Origin: Cognatilysobacter bugurensis
GTDB lineage: Bacteria > Pseudomonadota > Gammaproteobacteria > Xanthomonadales > Xanthomonadaceae
Direction: 5' to 3'
NCBI RefSeq assembly: GCF_014652095.1
Contig: NZ_BMYD01000005.1
Span: 124,001 to 188,000 of the forward strand
DNA: 64,000 bases
Positions 25,725 to 34,673 of the stretch are shown piece after piece. Numbering within the stretch: the first letter of the stretch is position 1; every line of letters starts with the position of its first letter. The position numbers and the translations under genes are program-made. The notes below the pieces were generated by a model. The model was not told the DNA's origin. It saw only the letters and a list, made by a program, of their open reading frames with translations, and did not search any database.

Positions 25725-27773
25725 TCAGCGCGGCCGCACGGCGCCGATGTCGACGCGCACCGCGTCGCGCACCCGCACTTCGATCTCGCGCTCGGCCGAG
25801 GCGTCGAACGCCCACGGCAGCGGCAGGTTGTCGGCCTGCGCCGTGAGCCGGTGCGCGCCCGTCGCGACGCGTGGAAACTCGAACTCGCCCGCGCCGTCGG
25901 TGCGCACCGAGTAGCGGCCGTCGAGCACGACGGTGATGTTCGCCGCCGGTTGCTCCGACGCGGCGCGCACGCCGTCGCCGTTGTCGTCAAAGAACACGCT
26001 GCCGCGGATCGTGCCCGCGGCAGCACCGGGCGCGCCGCCGAGCACGCCGCGCGCGCGTCCGGCCTCGCGCTCGTAGCGCAGGGTAAGGAAGGCGGCGCGC
26101 TCGCGCGGCACTGAGATGAACGGCACTTCGGTCACCAGTGGATCGAGCACGAACGGCGAGCGTTGCGAGCCGCGGTTCTGGTACAGCGTCGAGGCGAGCG
26201 TCCAATGCGGCGCGAGCCGCCAGTTCGCGGTCAGGTGCAGGTCCAGGCCGCGGCGTGCGAGCACCCCGTCGGCGCTGAGCCAGCGCACCGTGCCGTCGAT
26301 CGACAGGCCGTCGCCGAAATCCCGCCCGCCGTCGAGCGCGAGCGTCGTCGTGCCGGTGCGGTCGCCGGTGTCCTGCGCCAGTTCGCCGTAGGCGGCCGAG
26401 GCCGACAGCCGCGCGCCGGCGCGCAGATCGAACGCGTGGTCCAGGCCGAGCTGCCAGCTCGTCGCCTCGCCGCCGTCGGCCTGGTCGAACTGCAGCCGCG
26501 TCTGGCCGCGCGCGTGGCGCCAGTCGGCAAACAGCTGCGCGCTGTGCGACCACGCCGGCGCGCGCCGCAGCGACAGGCTCGCGCCGTAGCCGAGCGTCGG
26601 GCTGGCCTGGCGACGCGCGAAACCGGTGCCGTACGAGCCGTCGAAGCCCGCGCCGGACACCGACGCGATGCGATCGACGCCGAGGTTCCACACCCAGCGT
26701 CCGTACTGGTAGCCGAGCCGGTAGTAGCCGCCTTCGACGTCGTTGTTGATCGGCAGCGCGCCCCAGCGCAGCCCCGGGTCGAGGCGGAATAGGCCCAGGC
26801 CGTGCACATGGCGGCCGCGGCGCAGGCTCGCGTCGATCCACGCGCCTTCGGCGCGGCCGAGATCGCTGTCGCTGCCGAGCAGGTTCATCTGCACCCGATC
26901 GCGTGCGTCCTGCCACGCGGCGGTGGCGTGCAGCGCGCGCGTGCGGGCCGGCTCGAGGATTGCCTCGCCCTGGGCGTCGGGCACGATGCGGCCTTCGGTC
27001 GCGAGCGCGGACACGGCGCCGGCCCAGGCGGGCGACCACGCCCACTGCCCGCCGAGCGCCCCGACCTGGCCGTCGGCCGGGTCGAAACCGGCGACCCGCG
27101 CGCCCGTGTACAGGCCCGCGCGCCCGAGCGCCGCGTGCCAGCGCGTGGTTCCGCGGGTCCAGTCGGTGCTGGCGCCCACAAATGGCGCGGTCGGCAGAAA
27201 AAAGCGCGGCTGCGTGCGCAGCAGCGGCACCGCGGGGGTGTTCAGCACGCCGAGGCCGTTGTCGACGCGCCAGTCGCCGTCGAGCGCGAGGCCGCGCTGC
27301 CAGAGCGTCGCGCTGCCGCCGAACGCATTACTGCCCCGGCGGCGTTCGCGGTCGCTGCGAAACAACGCGGCATCGAGCGAGAAGCCGCCGAGGTCGGCGC
27401 TCTCCCAGAAACCGTTCACGGCCACGCCATGCTCGTCGAACGCCTCGTCGCCGCGCTCGTTGCGGCTGGCGCTGAGCTCGACGCGCAGTGAGCGCGGCAG
27501 CCCGTCGTCGCCGGGCTGCGGGGCGTCTTCGTCGGGTGGCAGCGGAGCAAGGCGGTCGGGCGCGATCACGCGGTCGCGGTATGGCGCGGGCGGGGCTGCC
27601 GCCGGCGTGTCGGACGCGCTGCCTCCTGCGACGGGCGCCGGTTGCGTTGACGCGCTCACGGCCGGACGCGGCGACTGCGCCGCCGCCGCGCCGGTCGCCG
27701 CCAGCGCGGCGCCCATCGCGAGCGCGAGCGCACGCCTGCGCAGCCCGCCACCGCCGGGCACGCCGGCGCTCAT
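25725..27773 (-). CDS. Usher-like outer-membrane barrel protein with C-terminal SdrD_B/CNA_B-like domain
   Basis: A 682-residue secreted protein. The ATG overlaps the chaperone stop (ATGA), giving a signal peptide ending ATGAAAAQ. After a Pro/Ala-rich linker, residues from about 70 to 570 alternate strand-like stretches typical of a large outer-membrane barrel, ending with FLTLRYEREAGRARG. The last 90 residues form an Ig-like carboxypeptidase-regulatory/SdrD_B-type domain (GSVFFDDNGDGVRAASEQP). A usher-type C-terminal domain, a chaperone gene next door and pilin-like genes upstream suggest it secretes and assembles the fibre. It is shorter than classical FimD ushers (about 800 or more residues), and I do not recognise a PF00577 signature. 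Function is inferred from context. Confidence 0.65.
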   Translation of the reverse strand: MSAGVPGGGGLRRRALALAMGAALAATGAAAAQSPRPAVSASTQPAPVAGGSASDTPAAAPPAPYRDRVIAPDRLAPLPPDEDAPQPGDDGLPRSLRVELSASRNERGDEAFDEHGVAVNGFWESADLGGFSLDAALFRSDRERRRGSNAFGGSATLWQRGLALDGDWRVDNGLGVLNTPAVPLLRTQPRFFLPTAPFVGASTDWTRGTTRWHAALGRAGLYTGARVAGFDPADGQVGALGGQWAWSPAWAGAVSALATEGRIVPDAQGEAILEPARTRALHATAAWQDARDRVQMNLLGSDSDLGRAEGAWIDASLRRGRHVHGLGLFRLDPGLRWGALPINNDVEGGYYRLGYQYGRWVWNLGVDRIASVSGAGFDGSYGTGFARRQASPTLGYGASLSLRRAPAWSHSAQLFADWRHARGQTRLQFDQADGGEATSWQLGLDHAFDLRAGARLSASAAYGELAQDTGDRTGTTTLALDGGRDFGDGLSIDGTVRWLSADGVLARRGLDLHLTANWRLAPHWTLASTLYQNRGSQRSPFVLDPLVTEVPFISVPRERAAFLTLRYEREAGRARGVLGGAPGAAAGTIRGSVFFDDNGDGVRAASEQPAANITVVLDGRYSVRTDGAGEFEFPRVATGAHRLTAQADNLPLPWAFDASAEREIEVRVRDAVRVDIGAVRPR

Positions 27774-28570
27774 GGGGCGATCGTGGTCTCGACGTCGACG
27801 TGCTGCCGGCCCGCCGCGAGTTGGCCGGACAGGGTCACCGGGAACACGAGTTCCGGCGGCGGCGCATCGGGCCGGTCGCTCTGCGCGGTGAGCGCGATCG
27901 CGCGCGTCTCGCCGGCCAGGATCGGCTGCGTCGACGCGGTGAATGCGTAACGACGACCGCTCGCGTCGCGCCCTTCGACGAGCCCGTCGAGCCGGCCGTG
28001 CGCGTCGCCGCGATTGCGGATCTCGAGCACCGGCACGCGGCGGCCTTCGACGACGGCCGCGCGAGCGCCGCTGACCTCCAGTTGCGGAGCGGCGTCGCCG
28101 ACGCCGACGTAGACGATCACCGCGATGCGCCCGGCGACCGGCATCGCCACCGGGCCGTCCAGCGTCGTCGGGTCGCCCTCGACCATGATCGCGAACCGGC
28201 ATTCACCCTGCGGCGCATCGGCCGGGACCGCGACCTCGAAGCGGTAGCGGCGCTTCATGTTCGGCTCGACGACGAGCTCGGGCGCCTCGATGCCGACCCA
28301 CGGCCGGCAGCTGCCGGGCGCCAGGTCATACGAGAATGAGGCCGCGCCGTTGGGATCGAGCGTCCAGTCGGCGGTGCGCAGCGCGTAGCGGGCGCGGGTG
28401 TCGGAGACGTTCGTGATCTCGATGACGTTCCGGTACGTCGAGCCCGGCGCGACGCGGTCTTCGAACCGCGGCGGCGTGACCAACGCGGAAAAGCCCTGGG
28501 CGAACGTGAGGCCGGGGACGAGGGCGCAAGCACAGGCCACTGCGCGCAGCGCGCGACGCGAAACGATCAC
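27770..28570 (-). CDS. PapD-like periplasmic fimbrial chaperone
   Basis: A 266-residue protein with a signal peptide ending GLTFAQ. The N-terminal half is an Ig-like PapD-type domain: STYRNVIEITNVSDTRARY near 44-62, then NMKRRYRFEVAVPADAPQGE, where the basic residues occupy the usual place of the subunit carboxylate anchor. The second half is a further beta domain. Two cysteines (about 86 and 123) could form a disulfide. The GTG start overlaps the stop of the small secreted protein upstream (GTGA). It would hold pilin subunits in the periplasm and deliver them to the usher-like protein. Confidence 0.78.
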   Translation of the reverse strand: MIVSRRALRAVACACALVPGLTFAQGFSALVTPPRFEDRVAPGSTYRNVIEITNVSDTRARYALRTADWTLDPNGAASFSYDLAPGSCRPWVGIEAPELVVEPNMKRRYRFEVAVPADAPQGECRFAIMVEGDPTTLDGPVAMPVAGRIAVIVYVGVGDAAPQLEVSGARAAVVEGRRVPVLEIRNRGDAHGRLDGLVEGRDASGRRYAFTASTQPILAGETRAIALTAQSDRPDAPPPELVFPVTLSGQLAAGRQHVDVETTIAP

Positions 28571-29034
28571 GGCGACTCCAGTTCGATTTCAAAAGCAAAA
28601 TGCAGTTGTTCGGGGCGCACAAGCCGCGCGCCGTCAGCGCGGATCGTGAGCTGCTGCACGTCCTCGAGCTGCGGCCCGCGCAGCGGTCCGGCGTAGACGA
28701 GCGCACGCTCGCCGTCGCGCAGCGCGCCCGGGAGCAGCACGCCGCGCGTGGTCCAGTGCGCGTCGACGCGGGTGCCCGCCTGCGGCGGCAGCGTCATGAA
28801 GATGCGCGCCTGCCGGCCCTGCCAGGGCGCAACGTCGAGCCGCACCCGCACCGCGACCTCGCCCGAGACGGTCGGCGATGCGTCGTGACGCCCCGCGGGC
28901 GTGTCCCAGCGCATGCGCAACGGGCCGCCGAGCACTTCGCTCGCATGGTCGTCGACCGGCAGCGCGGTCTGGGCGCCGGCGAGCAGCGGCGCCGCAAGGA
29001 GGAGCAGCGCAAGCCGGGCAATGCGGCGGCTCAC
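28567..29034 (-). CDS. Small secreted beta-rich protein of the fimbria-like operon
   Basis: About 155 residues. The GTG start at 29032-29034 overlaps the TGA of the pilin-like gene upstream (GTGA) and yields a signal peptide ending LLAGAQ. The rest is predicted beta-strands with no cysteines, ending LHFAFEIELESP. No family is recognised. Position between the second pilin and the chaperone suggests a minor subunit, adaptor or second chaperone-like factor. The coupling to both neighbours shows that it is a real gene. Confidence 0.65.
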   Translation of the reverse strand: MSRRIARLALLLLAAPLLAGAQTALPVDDHASEVLGGPLRMRWDTPAGRHDASPTVSGEVAVRVRLDVAPWQGRQARIFMTLPPQAGTRVDAHWTTRGVLLPGALRDGERALVYAGPLRGPQLEDVQQLTIRADGARLVRPEQLHFAFEIELESP

Positions 29035-29657
29035 GGCACGGACAACGTGTAGACCACACGCGCCTCGTAGGTGCCTGCGCCGACGACCTGCCCGTTCGCG
29101 TACGAAAAGCGCAGGCAACTCTCGCGCCAGGTGTTGCGACGGACGGTCGCGAGCGTCTGCGGACCGGCGGTGTCGTCGAACGCGCCGGCGGGCACAGGCT
29201 GCGCCGCGGTGCCGTCACCATTGCCGGTGCTCGTCCAGCTGATCTGGGAGAGCGGGATCGTTTGGCCGTCCGCCGCGATGAGCGATGCGGGCGCGTCGAC
29301 GATCAGCACGCCGTCGGACAGGCCGTTGTTGCCGCGCACGAAGCCGCCGACATAGACCTCGTCGGCGTCGCAGAACGTGTAGCTGTCGTACGAGCTGGTG
29401 CGTTGCGTCGTGTTCGCCGACATCGGCCGCGCCCCGGCCCCGACGGCTGCCGCGGGCACGGTGACCGACACGCGATTGACGACGCCGGACTCGCCGGGCC
29501 TGCCATCACTGTCGAGGAATGTGCCCGCCCCGCCATCGCCCACGCGCAGGAACGCGGAGCGGGGCCCTGGATTGATCGACACCACATACGCCGCCGCCGG
29601 CGCGCAGGCGGCGGCGAGCAGGGCGGTCAGTGCGAACCGGGCGCTCGGGCGCAGCAT
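29031..29657 (-). CDS. Pilin-like secreted protein 2
   Basis: A 208-residue protein with a signal peptide (cleavage near APAAA). The mature part is Gly/Thr/Asn-rich with beta character and two cysteines (FCDAD near 98 and ESCLRF near 182) that could form a disulfide. Its C-terminal strand EARVVYTLSVP resembles GGRVVYTAVMP of the first pilin-like protein, and both contain a GNGDG segment, so the two are probably distant homologues. It may be a tip or minor subunit. It lies downstream of an attenuator-like hairpin. Confidence 0.68.
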   Translation of the reverse strand: MLRPSARFALTALLAAACAPAAAYVVSINPGPRSAFLRVGDGGAGTFLDSDGRPGESGVVNRVSVTVPAAAVGAGARPMSANTTQRTSSYDSYTFCDADEVYVGGFVRGNNGLSDGVLIVDAPASLIAADGQTIPLSQISWTSTGNGDGTAAQPVPAGAFDDTAGPQTLATVRRNTWRESCLRFSYANGQVVGAGTYEARVVYTLSVP

Positions 29658-29670
29658 CGATCGAACTCCT

Positions 29671-29703
29671 GAAACAAAGAAACCGGCCGCTGGGCAGCCG
29701 GTT
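29671..29703 (-). terminator. Attenuator-like hairpin between the two pilin-like genes
   Basis: A 7-bp stem AACCGGC (29681-29687) / GCCGGTT (29697-29703) with a nine-base loop. On the minus strand it is followed by TTTCTTTGTTTC. It is 31 bases past the first pilin stop. A partial terminator here would give more of the first subunit than of the downstream assembly proteins, as in many pilus operons. Confidence 0.6.
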
Positions 29704-29733
29704 CCATGGCAATGCTTCCAACCGTGGGAGCGC

Positions 29734-30345
29734 TTACGGCATTACGGCGGTGTAGACGACGCGGCCGCCGTTGGTGGTGCCTGCGCCGCCGTACGTGCCG
29801 GGCGCGTAGATCGCGCTGTTGGCGAAGCTGAAGGTCCAGCGCGCCTCGAGGTCGACGACCTTGCCCGACGCCGGCGTCAGCGTGACCGGCGCGCTTGCGC
29901 CGTTGACGAGCTCGGGTGCCGGCAGCGCCGAGCCGCCGGACGCCATCGGCGTCGATGCCGTGTCGATCTCGCTGAAGGGAATGAAATCGCCATCGCCATT
30001 GCTCAGGCCGGTGCCGGCCGTGGTCGCGGTCAGCTGGATCGCGCCGTTGTTGCCGCGGACCTTGGCCGTGACGCTGCCGTTGCCCAGGTCGCCGCCGGTG
30101 CCGGCCACGGCGCCCGTGCCCAGCGCCGCAGCGCTCGGGGCGAACTGGATCAGGTCGACGGCGGTGTTGTCCGCCTTGTTCGTGCCGGTGCCGACCTGCA
30201 GGAACAGCACGCGCGGGATGGTCACGCGGAAGTCGAGCTTCGCGCTGGCATTGCCTGCGCCGTCGACGAAATCAGACTCGGCATGGGCCGCCAGCGGCGC
30301 GGTGGCAAGAGCGGCGGTCAGCAGGGACGCTTTGAGCAGGTTCAC
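29734..30345 (-). CDS. Pilin-like secreted protein 1, probable major subunit
   Basis: A 203-residue protein. The GTG start at 30343-30345 has TGGAG at good spacing and begins a signal peptide (NLLKASLLTAALATAPLAAHA). The mature part is Gly/Ala/Thr/Asn-rich, has no cysteines and ends with the strand GGRVVYTAVMP, a possible donor or polymerisation strand. First position in the operon, right behind a sigma-54 promoter and ahead of an attenuator, fits a highly expressed major subunit. No Pfam family is certain; it faintly resembles DUF4402-type fimbrial proteins. Confidence 0.72.
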   Translation of the reverse strand: MNLLKASLLTAALATAPLAAHAESDFVDGAGNASAKLDFRVTIPRVLFLQVGTGTNKADNTAVDLIQFAPSAAALGTGAVAGTGGDLGNGSVTAKVRGNNGAIQLTATTAGTGLSNGDGDFIPFSEIDTASTPMASGGSALPAPELVNGASAPVTLTPASGKVVDLEARWTFSFANSAIYAPGTYGGAGTTNGGRVVYTAVMP

Positions 30346-30395
30346 GGCAACACTCCAGGCAGGCGTGGGCGACTGGCGCCAAGGATGCGACGGAT

Positions 30396-30415
30396 CTCGC
30401 AATTTACGTGCCAAG
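30396..30415 (-). promoter_or_regulatory. Sigma-54 (RpoN) promoter of the fimbria-like operon
   Basis: Read on the minus strand, TTGGCACG-N4-TTGC matches the -24/-12 consensus. The -24 GG is at 30411-30412 and the -12 GC at 30399-30400, exactly 10 bases apart. Predicted transcription start is near 30388, giving a 5' leader of about 43 bases before the pilin GTG. An inverted repeat CGCAAT (30443-30448) / ATTGCG (30457-30462), centred about 64 bases upstream of the start, is a candidate activator site. Confidence 0.8.
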
Positions 30416-30632
30416 TATTCCACGCTCGCGCCAGGCTTCTGACGCAATATTTCGTGATTGCGGTCGCGCTTTGCACGACTAACGTGAAGGCCGTGACAAA
30501 ACGCGCGGGCTTGGGTCTCGAATCGCGTCAGGTTTGGACGCGGTCCGGCAGCCCGCTCGCCGAACCGGGACCGGCTTGGCTTGTCCACTGGCGCGACCGT
30601 GGACAAGATGCGGCTCGCCCGCCGGAGCTGCC

Positions 30633-31508
30633 GTGCCGATCCTCCGCCTCACCACCGTCGCCGCGCTGTGCCTGCTCGCCGCCCTCGCTGGCTGTGAACG
30701 CACGGCCGCGCCCGCGCCCGCGCCGCCGCGGCCGGTCGCGCCGCCCGGGCCCGTGGCCGCGGTTGAGCAGCGCCTGCGCGAGCTGCGGCGCAACGACCTC
30801 GACGTCTACGCGCGGCACGCGGTTCCGCCGACGCTGTATGCGCAGCTCGAACGCGCCTGGCGCGAGGACCGCACGCGCTGGCCGCTCACCGAACTTCCGC
30901 TCGACGACCGCCTGCCCGGCGCGCTCGCCGCGCTTGCCGAACCCGGCGCCGAGCGCCGCCTGCGCGCCGCCTATCGCCGCGAGTTCGCCGGCGCACGCAC
31001 CGAGCTGCGCTCGGCCGTCGACACGCTCGGCGTGCTTGGCGAACGGCACCTGATGTCCGAGCCCGGCTACGGAGAAACCGAGCGCGCGCATTACCTGCAA
31101 CTGGCCGGCGCGCTGCAGAGCTGGGGCCGCAGCGCCGCGCTCGCCGACGCGCGACGGGCGAATCCCGCGATCGAGCGGCTCGTCTCTGCCGCGCGCCGCA
31201 CGCGGCTGGCCGGGCCCCACGCCATGCGCGACGCCGGCCTCGACGCCAGCCTGCGCCGGCTCGGTCCGTTCTTCGGCGCCGTCAAGGACGTGTTCGCCGA
31301 CTACGGCTTCGACCTGGATGCGGCGCTCGCGGACGCGCGCGTCGAGCCGGTCGAACAGCGCGGCGACCGGGCACGCGTGCGACTGCGGTACACGCTGGCC
31401 GGACGCGCGATCGACACGCCGCTCGACCTGCAGCGCATCGACGGCCGCTGGTACTTGACCGACACGCTCGCCCACGCGCGCTTGGAAGCCGACCGCCCGG
31501 CACCCTGA
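30633..31508 (+). CDS. Hypothetical lipoprotein
   Basis: A 291-residue protein. The GTG at 30633 with GGAG seven bases ahead starts a lipoprotein signal peptide with lipobox LAGC. The rest is mostly helical, rich in Arg/Ala/Glu, and ends with a small strand-turn domain (LDLQRIDGRWYLTDTL) like those at the end of some DUF/NTF2-type lipoproteins. No family is recognised. It precedes plsB by 39 bases on the same strand and may be cotranscribed. Confidence 0.7.
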   Translation: MPILRLTTVAALCLLAALAGCERTAAPAPAPPRPVAPPGPVAAVEQRLRELRRNDLDVYARHAVPPTLYAQLERAWREDRTRWPLTELPLDDRLPGALAALAEPGAERRLRAAYRREFAGARTELRSAVDTLGVLGERHLMSEPGYGETERAHYLQLAGALQSWGRSAALADARRANPAIERLVSAARRTRLAGPHAMRDAGLDASLRRLGPFFGAVKDVFADYGFDLDAALADARVEPVEQRGDRARVRLRYTLAGRAIDTPLDLQRIDGRWYLTDTLAHARLEADRPAP

Positions 31509-31547
31509 TCAGCCCGCGGCGCGGGCGCCGCGGGTCGAATCGGCATA

Positions 31548-34364
31548 ATGCGGCCGATGCCCAAGCAAACGCCCCTGCCGTTTTCCGAGGCGCCCGACGC
31601 CGCGGGTGCTTCGCCCGAGGCGTCGGCCGCCTCCGATCTGCGCGAGTCGCACGCCGCTGCAGCGCCCGGCCCGGACGTGACCGACGTTGCGACCGCGATG
31701 CCGCCCGCAGCACCGGCCGACGGCGCATCGCCGTTGGCGACCTTGCCGCTCGGGATGCCGCCTGACGCCGCAGCCGCGGTCGACGACCCGAGCCGCACGA
31801 TCGACGCTGCCGAGCCGCGCCAGACGCGCCGCCCGTCGTGGTGGATGCGGCTGCTGGGCCGGATCATTGCGCCGTGGGTCACGCTCAAGATCGAGCCCAA
31901 GGCGCCGCTTGAGCACGCGCCGCAGGCGTACGCCGGGGGGCCGGTCTGCTATGTGCTCGAGGACTACGGGCTTAGCAATGCGTTGATCCTCGAGCGCGCC
32001 TGCCGCGAAGCCGGCCTGCCGTCGCCGCTGCAGCCGCTGCCAGGCGACCCGGTCGGCCGCAAGCGCGCCTACGTCGCGCTCTCGCGCCGCAACGCGGGCG
32101 GTCTCGCGCCGCTGCCGGCCGCCCTGTCGACGACGATCACGAACTCGCCGCCGCCCGCAAAGACGCACTCGGGCTCGCTCGCGCGCCTGCTCGAGGCGCA
32201 CCGCGCCGATCCCGCGTTCGACGTGCAGCTCGTGCCCGTGTCGATCTTCGTGGGTCGCGCGCCCGACAAGTCCAGCGGCTGGTTCTCGGTGCTGTTTTCG
32301 GAGAACTGGACGCTCGTCGGCCGCTTCCGCCGGCTGCTCGCGATCGCCCTGAACGGCCGTGGCACGCTCGTGCGCTTCAGCCCGCCGGTGAGCCTGCGTG
32401 CGATCGTCGATGAGGGCCTGCCGCCCGAGCGCACGGTGCGCAAGCTCTCGCGCGTTCTGAGAACGCACTTCCGCCTGATCCGCGCGGCGGTCATTGGTCC
32501 CGACCTGTCGACGCGGCGCCTGCTCGTCGACCGCGTGCTGGCCGCCGAGCCGGTGCGCGACGCGATCGCCGACCAGGCCCGCCGCGACAAGACGCCGATC
32601 GACGATGCGTGGAAGAAAGCCCACGCAATGACGTACGAGATCGCGGCCGACTACTCGCACCCGGTCGTGCGCTCGCTGAGCTTCATCCTCACGCCGGTGT
32701 GGAACCGCATCTACCGCGGCGTGCTCGTGCACCACCTCGACCGTCTCAAGCAGGACGCGCCGGGCTTCGAAGTCGTCTACGTGCCCTGCCACCGCAGCCA
32801 CATGGACTACCTGCTGCTGAGCTACCTGATGTACACGCGCGGCATCGTGCCGCCGCACATCGCCGCCGGCATCAACCTCAATCTGCCGGTGATCGGCACC
32901 GTGCTGCGCAAGGGCGGCGCGTTCTTCCTGCGCCGCTCGATCCGCGGCAACGCGCTGTATTCGGCGGTGTTCTCCGAATACCTCGCGCAGCTCGTCTCCG
33001 GCGGTTACTCGATCGAATACTTCATCGAAGGCGGTCGCTCGCGCACGGGCCGGTTGCTGCCCCCGAAGGGCGGCATGATCGCGATGACGGTGCGCGCGTT
33101 CCTGCGCCAACCCACACGCCCGGTGCTGTTCCAGCCGGTGTACATCGGCTACGAAAAGCTCATGGAAGGCCGCAGCTACCTCGACGAGCTGACCGGCAAG
33201 CCGAAAGAGAAAGAATCGATCTGGCAGCTCGTGACCGGCATCCCGCGCGTGCTGCGCAGCAATTACGGTCAGGTGGTCGTGAACTTCGGCGAGCCGATCC
33301 GCCTCGGCGACGTGCTCGGCGAATGCGCGCCGGAATGGACCGGCACGCCGCTGCGCGACGACGAAAAGCCGGCATGGCTCGCGACCGCCGTCGACACGCT
33401 CGCGCAGCGCATCCAGGTCAACATCAACCGCGCCGCCGACGTCAATCCGATCAACCTGCTCGCACTCGCGTTGCTGTCGACACCGAAGCACGCGATGGCC
33501 GAAACGGATCTGCTCGCGCAGATCGCGCTGTCCAAACGCGTGCTCGACGAGCTGCCGTACTCCGACCGCGTCACGGTCACGCCGCACACGCCGGCCGAAA
33601 TCGTCGCCCACGGCGAAGAGATCGGCGTGCTGCGCCGCACCGCGCATCCGCTGGGCGACGTGCTCGCGGTCGATCCCGAACAGGCCGTGCTGCTGAGTTA
33701 CTTCCGCAACAACGTGCTGCACCTGTTCACCGCTGCGGCGTGGATCGCGTGCTGCTTCCAGCACAACCGCCGCATGAGCCGCGCGCGCGTGCTCGAGCTC
33801 GGTCGCAGCGTGTACCCGTTCCTGCAGGCCGAGCTGTTCCTGCCGTGGGACGAGGGCACATTCGTGGGACGGCTGGAACGCACGATCGGCCTGTTCATCA
33901 GCGAGGGCCTGCTGCAGTTGGCCGACGACGAAAGCGGCGTGCTTGCGCGCAACGCGGCGCAGAGCGACGAAGTATTCCGCCTGCGCGCGATCGGCCACTC
34001 CCTGCAGCAGGCGTTCGAGCGCTACACGATCGCGACCTCGGTGCTCGTCAAGAACGGCCCCGGCACGCTCAGCGCCGGCGAGCTCGAGACGCTGTGCCAG
34101 CTCGCCGCGCAGCGCCTGAGCTTGCTCTACGCGCCGGCCGCGCCGGAGTTCTTCGACAAGACCCTGTTCCGCGGCTTCATCCAGAAAGCCCGCGAACTGC
34201 GCCTCGTGCGCACCGACGAGCAGGGCAAGCTCATCTTCGACGAGCGCCTCGACGCCTGGGCCCGCGACGCCAAGGTCATCCTTGGCCGCGAGCTGCGGCA
34301 CTCGATCGAGAAGGTGAGCCCAGAGGCGGCCACGCGCGGCGAGGCAGCGCCCCCGGCGGTGTGA
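31548..34364 (+). CDS. plsB: Glycerol-3-phosphate 1-O-acyltransferase
   Basis: A 938-residue PlsB, which acylates sn-glycerol-3-phosphate at position 1 in the first step of phospholipid synthesis at the inner membrane. The acyltransferase motif I is H415-X4-D420 in PCHRSHMDYLL; later motifs GAFFLRRSIRGN, FIEGGRSRTGRLLPPKGG and VLFQPVYIGYEK are all present. The N-terminal 90 residues are Ala/Pro-rich and atypical. ATG 31548 and ATG 31557 are both possible starts. Confidence 0.96.
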   Translation: MRPMPKQTPLPFSEAPDAAGASPEASAASDLRESHAAAAPGPDVTDVATAMPPAAPADGASPLATLPLGMPPDAAAAVDDPSRTIDAAEPRQTRRPSWWMRLLGRIIAPWVTLKIEPKAPLEHAPQAYAGGPVCYVLEDYGLSNALILERACREAGLPSPLQPLPGDPVGRKRAYVALSRRNAGGLAPLPAALSTTITNSPPPAKTHSGSLARLLEAHRADPAFDVQLVPVSIFVGRAPDKSSGWFSVLFSENWTLVGRFRRLLAIALNGRGTLVRFSPPVSLRAIVDEGLPPERTVRKLSRVLRTHFRLIRAAVIGPDLSTRRLLVDRVLAAEPVRDAIADQARRDKTPIDDAWKKAHAMTYEIAADYSHPVVRSLSFILTPVWNRIYRGVLVHHLDRLKQDAPGFEVVYVPCHRSHMDYLLLSYLMYTRGIVPPHIAAGINLNLPVIGTVLRKGGAFFLRRSIRGNALYSAVFSEYLAQLVSGGYSIEYFIEGGRSRTGRLLPPKGGMIAMTVRAFLRQPTRPVLFQPVYIGYEKLMEGRSYLDELTGKPKEKESIWQLVTGIPRVLRSNYGQVVVNFGEPIRLGDVLGECAPEWTGTPLRDDEKPAWLATAVDTLAQRIQVNINRAADVNPINLLALALLSTPKHAMAETDLLAQIALSKRVLDELPYSDRVTVTPHTPAEIVAHGEEIGVLRRTAHPLGDVLAVDPEQAVLLSYFRNNVLHLFTAAAWIACCFQHNRRMSRARVLELGRSVYPFLQAELFLPWDEGTFVGRLERTIGLFISEGLLQLADDESGVLARNAAQSDEVFRLRAIGHSLQQAFERYTIATSVLVKNGPGTLSAGELETLCQLAAQRLSLLYAPAAPEFFDKTLFRGFIQKARELRLVRTDEQGKLIFDERLDAWARDAKVILGRELRHSIEKVSPEAATRGEAAPPAV

Positions 34365-34382
34365 CGCCTGCGGCGAGTCGGC

Positions 34383-34592
34383 TCAGGCCGGCTCGTCGGG
34401 GATCAGCGCGCTTTCGAGTCGCGCGATGCAGTCCTTGAGCCAGAGCTTGCGCTTCTTGAGGCGCAGCACGGCAAGTTGGTCGGCGCGCGCATCCGGCGCG
34501 AGGCGCTCGATGGCCGCGTCGAGGTCTCGATGTTCCTCGCGCAGGGCGGCCAGGCGGCGGGCGATCTCGGTGGGCGATGCGTTTTCGAGCAT
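34383..34592 (-). CDS. YdcH-family (DUF465) small protein
   Basis: A 69-residue helical protein. The C-terminal LRLKKRKLWLKDCIARLE is the hallmark of DUF465/YdcH proteins, which form small coiled coils. The function is unknown. The ATG at 34590-34592 is chosen because it gives the usual family length. It is convergent with plsB (18 bases) and divergent from ttcA. Confidence 0.82.
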   Translation of the reverse strand: MLENASPTEIARRLAALREEHRDLDAAIERLAPDARADQLAVLRLKKRKLWLKDCIARLESALIPDEPA

Positions 34593-34673
34593 GCGTCGCA
34601 GCTTAGCGCGGCCCGGCTTCAGCGACACCGCGGGCCCCGCCGGTAGAATGGCCGGCCGCCGCCCGGTTCGCCC

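Noticed and set aside
31509-34301. Minus-strand open frame of 930 codons opposite plsB
   Set aside because: plsB has all catalytic motifs on the plus strand; the antisense frame shows no domain and a composition typical of shadow ORFs.
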